From Auxenochlorella pyrenoidosa (Eukaryota; Chlorophyta; Trebouxiophyceae; Chlorellales; Chlorellaceae), in assembly GCA_001430745.1 (NCBI GenBank), contig KQ482072.1:189536-209537 (forward strand): 20,002 nucleotides of DNA. Reading direction: 5' to 3'. Below the pieces are notes generated by a model. That model made no database searches. It was given only the letters and a program-made list of their open reading frames with translations, and was not told the DNA's origin. The position numbers and the translations under genes are program-made. This document shows, one piece after another, positions 8,367-18,300 of the stretch (within the stretch, counting starts at the first letter, position 1; every line of letters begins with the position of its first letter).

Positions 8367-10122
8367 ATGTGAGAACCGCCCCCCGGCCTGCGCCGCGCGG
8401 CGGTGCTGCCTGCCGCCTGCTACGCCCGCCGACTGCAAGCCTGCCGCTCCGCCGCTGGACCTGTGCCTTCCATGCCCGTGGTTGCTCATCTGCTGAAGGT
8501 GTTGCCCGAGTGTCTCACATCTGCAGGCCGGCGACGGTGCGTCAGCGCGGCATCTTGAAGCCGTCGCAGAATCGCGTGCGCACGAGGTGCGGCAGGCAGC
8601 CCTTGACATCAGCATGTGCCCCCGCCATGTTGGATGCCCCTGCTGGCTGCGCGTCTCGCCTGGCCTGCGTGACACCCCCTTGTTGTTTGCCATGGTGCGC
8701 CTCCCTGTCTACCTGCGTCTGCTTTGCCCATCCACCCACTGCCTCGCACCCAACCTCCCTCCCCGTACCCCCTGCTGATCCTTCTTTGGTGCAGTACAGC
8801 GCTGCAGGGCAATGCAATGTGGGAGAACGTGATTGGCGTGACGCACGAGATGCAGGGCACCAACCAGGGCGTGGAGGCGCTGATCAACGCGCCCACGGTG
8901 AGCCCGCTGATGCCGAGCAAGCGCCAGCAGGGGTGCGCGTGGCTGGCACGGCTGCGGCCTGGCCGTTGGGGCAGCCTTTGTCGGTGGCCTGTGCCTGGCA
9001 CGGCTGCGTGCCTGCCATGCGCGCAGCCAACGGCAGGGGCGAGGAAGCACAGGAGGGTCGGGGGGGAGGGCGTTTGGTGGGCCCCAGGGCCCAGACTGGG
9101 CTCTGCTGCTGCTGTGCCCTGCCCCCTTGGTGGACTGGAGCTAGGGGGGCCGGTCACGAGGCCACCCTGCCTGCTGTGCGCTGCCCCACCAGCTCACCGC
9201 GGGCATCTCCACAGCAGACCCAGGCCCCCAGCCGAACCCCAGCCCACCCCCGCCCACGTGGCAACGTACCCCCCCCCCCTTCCCTCTCCGGGGCACCCCT
9301 GCAGATTGGCGGCGGGCGCAAGGCCACGCTGGCGCGGCGCCAGGCGGCCGCCGAGGCCGTGATGGCCACCGGCGGCTTTGACACCTCTATCACCAACTAC
9401 CAGAGCCTGCTGGCCATCGCCAAGCAGCAGGGCGCGGTGGGCAGCGGCGCGCGCGGCGCCTGCAAGGTGTGCGGCCAGACGGGCCACCTGACCAAGCAGT
9501 GCCGCAACGCGCTGGGCGGCGGCGCCGATGGCGGCGACGGCGCCGGCGGCAGCGGCGCCCCCCTGCCGGAGCTGCTGCCGCCCGAAGAGGCCAGCGACGG
9601 CGACGACAGCCTCAGCCTGTCGAGCGACAGCAGCGACGAGGAGCGGCGCAGGTGGGGCGGGGGGACGAGGGAGGGGCTGCAGCGGCTGCGGCACGGCTGC
9701 ACGGCGCGCACGGTTGCGGCCTTGCACTTCGGGCATGGTTGTGCCCGTGCAGACGCCTGTGGCGTGCTGCAGGCCCAACAGCTTCCCCTGGGCTGTCCCA
9801 TGCTGCCGGGTGGATGAGCAAGAAAGCGCAGACGGGCGGGAGGGCCCTGTGCAGGCGCCCGTGCTGAGACCGGTCCCCAACCCAGTCTGCCTGTGCACCT
9901 CTGGCTGACGCCTGTCTGCCACTCCCCCTGGGCTGCCGCACCCGCAGGAAGAAGCGGCGCAAGGAGAAGAAGCGCAAGGAGAAGGAGAAGAGCAGGAAGC
10001 GCAGCAAGGAGAAGCGGCGGCGCAAGGAGAAGCGCGAGAAGAAGGAGCGGCGCAAGGAGAAGAAGCGCCGGCGGGGCAGCGACAGCGGCAGCAGCAGCAG
10101 CAGCGGGTCGGACTCGGACTGA
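8367..10122 (+). CDS. CCHC zinc-knuckle protein with K/R/S-rich tail, SREK1IP1-like
   Basis: Probable nuclear RNA-processing protein of 228 aa. Exons: 8367-8368, 8527-8586, 8795-8897, 9305-9651, 9948-10122. The start codon is split: AT at the end of exon 1 (ACCAT|GTGAGA) and G at the start of exon 2 (CTGCAG|GCCGGCG), giving MPATVRQRGILKPSQ. The zinc knuckle is CKVCGQTGHLTKQC (CX2CX4HX4C, Cys108 to Cys121), preceded by GGGRKATLARRQAAAEAV. An acidic-serine stretch (DGDDSLSLSSDSSDEE) follows, then a highly basic KKRRKEKKRKEKEK tail ending GSDSGSSSSSGSDSD. The knuckle-plus-basic-tail order matches SREK1IP1/P18SRP-type proteins known from family knowledge to bind splicing factors; that function is inferred. 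If the split start is wrong, the next in-frame ATG is at 8817. Exons from 8795 on are the most secure. Confidence 0.78.
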
Positions 10123-10464
10123 GGCTTTGATCTGTTGCAGCAGCACGCGACGGCGCTGTGCTGTCAGCATCCCCCGACTTTCCACGGGAATAGATGCCCC
10201 GGTCTCCACCGCTCAAATGTGCTTCCAGCCCTGCCCGCTGACCATGTGCCTCTTGACCGCTCTTGTGTTGCTAACACCGCTCATGCACATTAACCTGTCG
10301 TCTCTTCATGCTTCTGGCAGTCCCCCCACCATGTAAATCCCTCGCCTGCCAACACTGTGGCACGACTCGCTTTTGCTGGGTGCTGCCCTGTTGCAGAGTG
10401 GCCCAGATTGCCCAGGTCACGCGGAGTGGCGAACACGCAGGGGCGGCATGCCACGTGCAGCGGC
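10123..10464. other. Convergent intergenic region with overlapping 3' UTRs
   Basis: This separates the stop of the zinc-knuckle gene (plus strand) from the stop of RRP42 (minus strand). At about 340 nt it must hold both 3' UTRs, so the transcripts may overlap antisense. I see no gene in it. Confidence 0.6.
10332..10336 (+). terminator. TGTAA polyadenylation signal of the zinc-knuckle gene
   Basis: TGTAA lies 210 nt past the stop codon. TGTAA is the common polyadenylation signal in green algae, and this is the only copy noticed between this stop and the RRP42 stop. No equivalent was seen on the minus strand after RRP42. Confidence 0.5.
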
Positions 10465-13400
10465 TCAGCTCGTCGTCATCTGCTGCGCCTGCTGCGCCGC
10501 CAGCGTGTCCCCCAGCGCAGCATGCAGCCTGGCCGCCGCCCGCTGCGCCACCTCCACCATCTCCTGCGGCGGGGGGAGGGCACAGCATGCCATTCAGGGG
10601 GAGAAAGACCCAGGCCAAGAGAAGAAGACAAGACCACCATCTCCTGCAGCGGGGGGGGGGCATAAGCAATGGCACGTCAATAAGGAGAAGAGAAGACCCA
10701 GGCCAAGAGAAATAAGAGAAAAAGATAGACCACCATCTCCTGCGGCGGGGGGGAGGGAGAGATGAAGGCAGAGGCGGCAACACGCCAGTCGGGAGAAAGA
10801 AGACCCAGACCAAGGGGAGAAGGGAGGACCACCACCTCCTGCAGCGGGGGGAGGGCAGGGGCGGCAAAACGCCGTTCAGAACCGGCGGCGGGGCCAGGGC
10901 GGCAGCATGCCACTGTGGAGAGAAGAGAAGCCAGGCCAAGAGAACAAGGGGAGACCATGATCTCCTGCAGCGGGATGAGGGCAGAGGTGGCAGCATGCCA
11001 CTCAGGAGCAGGAGAAGAGAAAGGCCCAGGCCAAGAGAAGCAGGGACGACCACCACCTTCTGCAGCCGGCCAAAGAGTGCCGCGCATGCCACTCTGGGCT
11101 TGAGGAGCTGCGATCTTGCTCGGTGCCGCAGCAGCGGCGCGCACCACTCGAGTGGTGAGAGGACCACACTGCGATCACGCCCGGCACATGCCCGCCATCT
11201 GCCGCACCCAAGCAGGCAGGCTGAAGGGCCCCAGGCAGAACAGAGCGCAGTGGCTGCCAGGAAGAGCAGCGTACACCGGGTTGCCCCCACACCCCCGGCT
11301 AGCGCCCTCCCGCTGACCCCCTGCCCCGCCTGCGCGCCTCCCCAGCCCCCCTGCCCCTCCCCAGCTCACCAGCAATACAGAGGGGTCGACCCCCTGCTGC
11401 CGCCGCTTTGTCAGGCCGCACACCGCGCCGCTGCTGTTGATCGCCACCTGCGGGGCGCAGGCGCGGCAGGGGGAGAAACAGCAAGGCATGTGGGCGGGCT
11501 GTTTGCCTGCGGGGCGCTTTCCAAGGGGGGGCGCCACACGGGCTGCAAACCGAGGGTGTGCGTCGATCCATGAGACCGCAAAACGCCGGCCTGCCTTGGG
11601 ATGTCGACCCCCCCGGGCGACGTGCCCTGCGGCCCTGTGGCCACGCGTCCTGCCGCCCAGCCCTGCCGCCCCGCCTTGCCTGCAGCGAAGCCGAGCTGCA
11701 CAGCTCCTCCTCTGCCGTCAGGTCCACCACGCAGTGGGGCCCGATCTGTGGGAGGGGAAAACGCAGAAAGAAGAACACGAGTAAAAGGAAAGGCCTTGCG
11801 CACCCTCCCTGCCCCCTGCCCCCTGCAAGCTGCTTCGCAAGGCCAGGCGTCCAGCCGTGAGTCCCGCTGGGAGCGGCCGCCCTGCCTCCCCCGCCCTCTG
11901 CTGTCGCGCCGCCCCCGCCTCCCCCAACGCTGCCGCCTCGAAGCCATGCCTGCACGTCTGTCCACAAATACGCCCACCCCCCACTCCTTCAAACCCCACC
12001 ACCCGGAGCGGGCCCCACCTGCGAGACTGTCACGCAGACCCCACCCCCACCACCCCGCTACTGTATTGAGCCCCACCTGCGAGACTGTCACGCAGAGCGG
12101 CAGGCCCTCCCCCCCGCCCCTGTATCGAGCCCCCCACCTGAGACACTGTCACGCAGACTCCCCACCCCTACCACCCCGCCCCCGAAAAAAACCGTCGTAC
12201 CTGCGAGACTGTCACGCAGAGCGGCAGGCCCGAGGTGTCCAAGCGCTGGGCCTGGGCGGGGTCGTCGTCCACCTCATAGTCGGGCTCGTCTGTGTTGAAG
12301 GTAAGAGGAGGCAGAGAGAGAGGAGTGAGAGAGGGGGGGGGGGTCGTCATCCACCTCATGGTCGGGCTCGTCTGGGTTGCCAGGGAAGGGAAGGGGAGAC
12401 AGAGAGAGAGGGGGAGACGTAGTCGGGCTTGTCTGGGTTGCCAGGGAAGGGAGAGACAGAGAGGGGGGGACATAGTCGGGCTCGTCTGGGTTGCCAGGGA
12501 AGGGAAGGGGGAGAGAGAGAGTTTGTGTGGGTTGAAAGGAAGGGAAGGGGAAACAGAGGGAGGGGGGGACATAGTCGGGCTCGTCTGGGTTGCCAGGGAA
12601 GGGGAGGGGAGACAGAGAGGGGGAGAGAGGGGGGGCGGGGGGAAGGGGGGGCATGATCGGGCTCGTCTGGGTTGCCAGGGAAGGGAAGGAGAGGTAGAGA
12701 GTTTTGTCTGGGCTGCCAGGGAAGCAATAAAGAGAGAGAGGAGTGAGAGGGCGAGGGAGACTTGAGAGGAAAGCGAGAGGGATAAGAGGAAGCGGGGAGG
12801 CGGCGGCGGATAGCGTGCCGATTTCAGCTGAGTGGGCAGGGGGGGGCAGGCGCGCCAGGAAGCCTGGCAGGCGCAGGGAGGGCGCGGTGCGGGCGCGAAC
12901 ACGGCCCCGCAACCCCCCCTGCTCGCCCAGACCGCTGGTGCAGCAGGGCAGCTGAGAGGCGTGCACCTGGAGAAGGTTGCCATGCGGCCCTGCCTGTGTG
13001 ACCGCAGGGCCGCAACACCCCCTCGCTGGGCAGCCCGACGCACACAATCGGGGCCCACCCACCCCTCACGGGGCAGCCCAACACCCACAATCGGCGCCCA
13101 CCCACCAGTTGGGTCCTCCCCAGGCACCACCTCCACCCTGGGTATCCGCGCATCCGCCAGCGCTGCCTGCAGCAGGGCGGCACCCGGACGGCGCTTTTCT
13201 TTCCACCCGGGCCGCAGGCCGAAAGGCGCCGCGCAGCGCGGGCTCTTGGGCACGCCCAGCAGCAGCAGCAGCAACGACGTACCCCGCCGCCGTGCAGCAC
13301 AGCCGCTCTCCCTGTTGCCTGCCAGCACAGCACCCTCCCTCAAGCCGCAGCCATGGCCGCGTCCTGTTGTGCAGCAAGCCCCCCACCGCCCACCCGCACT

Positions 13401-15001
13401 CCCCCCCGCCCCGCCGGGCTCTGCAGCCAGCCTGGTGCCAGGTGGCGGGCTGCCCGCCCCGCCGGCCCCACCTTGGTCGCCGCCGCCGCCGCGTCGTGCA
13501 GGTTGCCCCCGATGTTGAGCAGCAGCACATCCACGTACACCACCCAGCACGTCTTGCCCGACACGATGGACAGCGCCGACAGGTCGAGCCCGCCGCCGCG
13601 GCCTGGGAAGGCGGGCGGGTGGGGGGTGGGTTGTGTGGGTGGGTGTGGGGGAGTGTGAAAGCAGGGGCCCCATAGCAAGCCTGGGGGCGCATAGCACTCC
13701 TGATGTACACAGGGGGAGCCCGCTGCTGCGCAGACCACCCACCGCGGGCTTCTCTCAACTGCCTCTGAGGGACTCATCGCTGCCTCCCTGCCTTTCTGCC
13801 CACCTGGCGTTGTTGCACCTCCCAGCTGCCGCCTCCCTGCTGTGCAGGACCCCCCAGCTGGCTCCTCACCCGAGGGCCCCGGGTACATGCTGCGCTCCAG
13901 CGCCCGCGCCAGCTCGCCAGACAGCTCATCGCCGCCGCGTCCCTGCCGGGGGCAGAGGCGCGCGAAGCCAACCAGTTCGTGAGCCCGGCAGCGAACACAC
14001 TAGACCTTGAAACCCGCTCATAGCTCATGAATCCGGCATGCAGGCACGCGCTGGCGACGTGTGTGCGCAAAGTGCGCGGCCGCGCGCGGCATGCCAGGCG
14101 GCGGCCCACGGGCAGCGGTGGTGCCGCGGTGAACTGCTACGCACGCGCCCTGGGGTGCACCCAAGCCCAGTAGGCCGGCTTGCCCACCCCGGCGTCATGG
14201 GGCTCCACAACGCCCTGCCCAGCGCTGCGGTTGCAGGCCCCAGCCGAGGTCGATGCGCACCCGGAAGGCCGGGCTGGCCACAGGCGAGCACTCCACCGCA
14301 AAGTTGAGCCGGCCGCAGTCGGGGCGATCCGGGTCGGGGCTGCCGATCTCTGCCTGCGCGCGTGCGGGGCAGTAGGGGCAGGGCTGATTGCGCCGCAGCG
14401 GCGAAAGGGGCAATGGACATGCGACACCTCAGTGGCAGCAGAGCAGGGGAATTAGCAAGCTTTCAACAGGCGGCCGTGCACGGTTGGGCGGCATCCCAGG
14501 GTGTGCGCAAAGACCCCAGGCAGAGACTTTTGTTCAGGGTCCTCATTCCTGCAAGGACCCCTGCCCCGAAATAGAATTCTTTGCTCTTCTTTTTTTTGAA
14601 AAAGAAAGCACTTTCCCATTTTTGTGCACAAAAATGGGCAGTTTGTCAGCGCACCTTGACCCCCACGATCACATCTGTCTCTCCAAGCCGCACCCGAGCC
14701 GACCCTGTGGCCTGCGCCAGCACGCCCAGCTGCACCTGCACCCCAGAACAGGCAGGCGATGCGGCCAGGTGGCGTGAAACTCGCTCATCGATCACCACAG
14801 CCACGCCCAGCCTTGCATGGCCCACACTTTGTGCAGGCAGGGGGCGCTGCTGGGTGCTCCTCCATCTCGCCCGCAGGGCACGGCGAGGCGCACCTCGAGC
14901 GGGCGATACTCGTCGCGCTTGCGGCCGTCATTGCGGCAGTTGAAGTTGATGCCGCTGGTGATCCATTCCACCTCGCCAGCGCTGATCAGCGGCGAGGCCA
15001 T
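10465..15001 (-). CDS. RRP42: Exosome complex subunit RRP42 (EXOSC7), RNase PH-like
   Basis: Core ring subunit of the RNA exosome, which degrades and trims RNA in nucleus and cytoplasm; the eukaryotic RNase PH-like ring subunits are structural. Ten exons: 15001-14894, 14735-14655, 14353-14261, 13942-13870, 13602-13472, 13166-13106, 12289-12201, 11745-11680, 11447-11370, 10563-10465. All phases agree and give 292 aa, matching the usual size (human EXOSC7 is about 291). RNase PH domain: INFNCRNDGRKRDEYRPLE, GSARVRLGETDVIVGVKAEI, CGRLNFAVECSP, LSIVSGKTCWVVYVDVLLLN and GGNLHDAAAAATKAALAD. C-terminal domain: GLPLCVTVSQIGPHCVVDLT, AEEELCSS, INSSGAVCGLTKR and GVDPSVLLEMVEVAQRAA. The exon 1 end was set at CTCGAG|GTGCGC because this gives gap-free agreement with the human protein. 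Intron 8 has a GC donor. Introns 6, 7 and 9 are filled with copies of their own splice junctions. Confidence 0.94.
10552..11068 (-). repeat. Array of five decoy copies of the RRP42 last-exon acceptor
   Basis: The true junction (plus-strand ACCATCTCCTGCGGC, exon start 10563) is repeated upstream in the transcript with would-be starts at 10643, 10739, 10838, 10964 and 11059. Spacings are 80, 96, 99, 126 and 95 nt. Each unit has the C-rich tract, a GCAG-type acceptor, the first bases of the exon (GAGATGGTGG or a variant) and a shared spacer containing CCCAGGCCAAGAGAAG. The array fills much of the 806-nt final intron. None of the insert lengths is a multiple of three. Confidence 0.88.
12013..12232 (-). 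repeat. Four tandem donor junctions at RRP42 exon 7
   Basis: ACCTGCGAGACTGTCACGCAG occurs at 12199 (true exon end) and in ghost copies near 12075 and 12017, with a variant near 12136. The period is about 60 nt. Each copy reproduces the last codons (VTVSQ) and a GT donor; the true donor is GTACGA and the ghosts are GTGGGG. Only the nearest ghost would extend the exon by a multiple of three (63 nt), and that extension holds an in-frame stop. Confidence 0.88.
12262..12726 (-). repeat. About eight tandem acceptor junctions at RRP42 exon 7
   Basis: The true acceptor and first codons (plus-strand TCGGGCTCGTCTGTGTTG, exon start 12289) are copied as TCGGGCTCGTCTGGGTTGCC with would-be starts at 12371, 12432, 12485, 12584, 12666 and 12707, plus a decayed copy near 12527. 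Units are separated by purine-rich GGGAAGGGGAGACAGAGAG spacers. The six clear extensions (82, 143, 196, 295, 377 and 418 nt) all shift the frame. Confidence 0.9.
13019..13106 (-). repeat. 43-nt tandem duplication next to the RRP42 exon 6 donor
   Basis: GGGCAGCCCAACACCCACAA and the following TCGGCGCCCACCCACC (13071-13106) repeat an adjacent copy at 13028-13063 with few differences. The unit covers the intron side of the exon 6 donor but not the exon itself. Confidence 0.75.
13610..13655 (+). repeat. G-rich tract before the RRP42 exon 5 acceptor
   Basis: GGGCGGGTGGGGGGTGGG and GGGTGGGTGTGGGGG on the plus strand. In transcript sense it is the pyrimidine tract ahead of the acceptor at 13603. The DNA could form a quadruplex on the plus strand. 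Confidence 0.75.
14615..14638. repeat. Perfect 24-nt palindrome in RRP42 intron 2
   Basis: The sequence is CCCATTTTTGTG followed by its exact reverse complement CACAAAAATGGG. It sits next to an A/T-rich patch (T8 GAAAAAGAAAG) in otherwise GC-rich DNA, about 17 nt from the donor of exon 2 (14654). It could be a dyad protein-binding site or a small cruciform. Confidence 0.85.
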
Positions 15002-15391
15002 GGGAGGCGAGGCGCTGCCAAAGGGCGGCGGGGCAGGCAGCAGAGGCAGCTCGTTGGTTGGCAGCGGGCGGCGGTGGCGGCGACCTCCAGTGACGCAGCG
15101 CAGGGGCCTCTCGGGCAGATGCGACGTGCTCACACAGTCCTTTCGACTCACCTGCAGATGCACAAGGGCTGAAGGAGACGAGAGGCCGCTCTCGGGGTTG
15201 GTCTTTCGCAAGAACGAGCGTTGGGAGCCTGCTGCCGTGGCTGAAACGAAGTTTGAAGATCGAAGGTTGTGACGATTGCACTCTCAGGCCCCATGCATGC
15301 CGGAAACAGCTCTGCTGACATGGCCCGCGCGCAAAACTAGCCACTTGAGGACGAGGGCCCAATCGGCGCTATGAGTTCGTGACTTCGATCA
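15002..15391. promoter_or_regulatory. Bidirectional promoter region between RRP42 and the pseudouridine synthase
   Basis: The two start codons are 390 nt apart and face away from each other, so both promoters and 5' UTRs must lie here. Both genes are RNA-metabolism housekeeping genes, for which shared promoters are plausible. No TATA box or named motif stands out. Confidence 0.5.
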
Positions 15392-18300
15392 ATGTTGCGT
15401 CTAGCTACTGCAAGAACGGCTGTCGGGATGGGCAGGGCGGGCCGACGAGGAGCGGTGCAGCTCGACGGGCGGCTCCCGCCGCCTCAGGCCGCTGCTGTAA
15501 ACTCGCAGGTTGGTCCAGAAAGAAAATTATTTTGCCGTCAGCCCATGCAACTACATACAAGACTTCACAGTCTGCCGCCGCTCCCGCCGCCGCTCCTGCT
15601 GCCACCTGCATCCTGCCCCCTGAAGCGGCTGTTGGCCCTCTGTGCCGCAGGCAACGCACGAGCACGAACTGGTGGTTTCGCTGTCTGATTTCGACATCAG
15701 CAAGGTGGGCATCGCTCTGCCGCACGCGCGTTTGCCCGCCGTTCTCGGGTGCCCCATCCTGAACCCCCACTCGCCCTGCTCTTAGCAAGCCGACGTGCGC
15801 GCCTCAAGCCCAGGCCCCTGGCTGCTACTTTGTGCAGAGCAAGCTGCGCCTGGATGCGTTCCTGGCCGCCCGGCTGCCGGCTGCCAGCCGGGCACGGCTG
15901 CAGGCCTCCATCAAGCAAGGGCTGGTCGTGGTCAACGGGCAGCCGCAGGTGTGGGGCCAAACCCCAGCATGGGCCAGGCCACCTGCACTGCACGTGACAG
16001 CCTGGGCTGGCCGTGGTGGGCCGCGCAGAGGGGCTGGCAGCAGGGGGCCCCGGCCCAGGCATGTTGGTGCAGCAGCTGACAGCCAGCTCATTGGGCACTT
16101 TCCACAGCCCTGCAAGGCAGGCAAGACCGAAGGCGTAGTGGCCTGCAGTGTGCTCATCCTCTCATCAACCCCCCTCCCCCCTCTTGACGGCAGCCCAAGG
16201 CATCCTATGGCGTGCGGCCGGGCGACGTGGTGGCCTGCAGCGTGCTGCCGCCGCCGCCGCTGGAGGCGGCGCCCGAGGCACTGCCCCTGGACATTGTCTA
16301 CGAGGACGAGCACCTGATCGTGATCAACAAGGTGGGCTGCCTACTGCCTGCTGTCTGCCGGTGCACGGATCTGCAGCGTGGGAGTGGGACGAGCACTTGT
16401 TTGTGATCAACAAGGTGAGCTGCCTGTTGCCTGCTGTCGCAGCATCCCATTTGAAGCTGCCATGCTGCAGCGTTCGCACCTGAGCAGCCTGGATGTGATC
16501 AAGGTGGCGGGCTGCTTGCTGCCTGCTGTGCTCCGGTGCGGGGTCTGCGGCGTGAGGTGGGATGGCAGCTGGCCGCTCTCATGCGCGCACCAGCCTTCCG
16601 CTGCGTCCGAGGCTGCTCCTGCCTTGTGGTCTCCTGTCATTGCTCTGCACCTTCCCTGGGAGCTCTACGTTTGCTTTGTGGCTCGTCTGGGAGTAGGATG
16701 TGATGAATCATGAAGGTCTGAATTTGAAGACTGCATGCGGCCGACATGGCGATGAATTCCCTCCCACGCGCACTGCAGCATAAATGTGACCATTGTTGTT
16801 GTTGATTTGTATTAGTTCATAACTTATTCAATTCTTGCAGGCAGCCGACATGGTGATGCACCCCTCCCCGGGGCACTACAGCGGCACCCTGGTCAACGCG
16901 CTGCTGCACCACTGCCAGCTGCCGGCCATGCAGCTGCGCGCCGACAGCGCGCCACCGCTCTCCCTGGAAGCGGCAGCGGCGGCGGCGGCTGGCGCGGCAG
17001 AAGGAAGAGCCGGCGGCGGCGGCAGCGACGGCGGCAGCAGCGACGGGCAGGGGGAGCAGCCGGCAGCGGCGGGCGGCCCGCCGCCGGCGGCGCAGCACCC
17101 TGCGTCTGCAGCGGGCGGCTCCGCCGCTTCTCTGGACCAGGGCAGCCAGCTCAGCAGCGTTGAGGCCGACTCGCTGGATGAGGAGGAGGATGAGGAGGGG
17201 GCTGGCTTCACGCTGGTCCCCTCGGCCGGCGGCGCCCGGGCCGGCGACGCCACCATCCGACCCGGCATCGTGCACCGGCTTGACAAGGGCACCACCGGGC
17301 TGCTGGTGGTGGCCAAGACGGATGCCGCGCACCTTAGCCTGGCCCAGCAGGCAAGCAAGCGCGGCACGCCGCGCCCCCTGCCGCTCTGCTGCCACTCGGC
17401 GACGCAGGCGCAGCGTGGCTGCTGCGCCCCGCTGCTGCCGGGCGACGCAGCGCCTGCGTCGCCGCTGCGCCCGCTGGCGCCCACCCTGCAAACGCCGCTG
17501 CGCCAACACCGCGAGCACCGCCTTGCACCCATCACCTCGCCCTCAATAACCCCCCTCCATTCGCAGTTCAAGGACCGAACAGTCAGCCGGACGTACCAGG
17601 CAATCACGCTGGGGGTGCCCCGCCCTCCGGAGGGTCGCGTGGCCACCAATGTTGGCAGGTGGGACGCGTGCCAGTGAGCCACTCCTTTTCTTGCACCTAG
17701 CGCCCTTGCATCCGGCCTGCCCAGACGGGAACCTATGGAGCTGTGGCCGGCGCACTCCGGGAAGTCCGCCAAGGCAACGTGGCCTGCAGCGGTGGGCAGG
17801 CGCCCTGACGCTGGGCTCTGTGGCCCTGGGGCGAGGCCCTCTGCACCCCACTCGTCAGAATTGCCGTCGGCAAGCTGCCTCTACCAGCGAGTGTGCCCTG
17901 CCCTCGCGGCGCTCGCTCTCTGCCGCCGCCGGCTGCGGCCAGGCAGGCGGCGCCTGCCTCGGCAGCTGTGCCCCTCCTGTGTGCTGCAAGTTTGCGCCCG
18001 CCATGCCCGGCACTGTGCCCAACCTCCATGCAGGGGCCTGCGGGACCAAAAGACCGGCCGGCTGTGCACTGCTTGCTGCGCCCGCCACGCCCGCCGCCTG
18101 CGCGTCACCCTCTTGAATGCAGGGACCTGCGCGACCGGAAGAAGATGGCAGCCTTTGCCTACGCCTCGGCCCGCGGCCGCACCGCCGCCAGCAACTATCG
18201 CCTGCTCCAGGTGCTGGCCGGCGGCGGCGCGGCGCTGGTGCAGTGGCGGCTGGAGACGGGGCGCACGCACCAGGTGGGGCGCGGGCGCCCGGGGCCTGGA

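Noticed and set aside
8012..9817. 601-codon open frame on the plus strand as a single-exon gene
   Set aside because: It has no ATG before 8586 and crosses clear introns. Only its short part at 9305-9651 (and the piece at 8527-8586) is coding, as exons of the zinc-knuckle gene.
10271..11290. Long open frame on the minus strand encoding a repeated Leu/Trp-rich peptide
   Set aside because: It runs across the last RRP42 intron and exon in the wrong frame and is explained by the tandem decoy-acceptor units; the repetitive peptide has no family features.
10552..12726. Regularly spaced repeats resembling a CRISPR array
   Set aside because: The repeats are splice-junction copies in a eukaryotic gene, with related spacers and variable periods; no cas genes are present.
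12168..13742. 524-codon minus-strand open frame
   Set aside because: It contains RRP42 exons 6 and 7 but mostly reads through introns and the junction arrays. Absence of stops reflects high GC and repeats.
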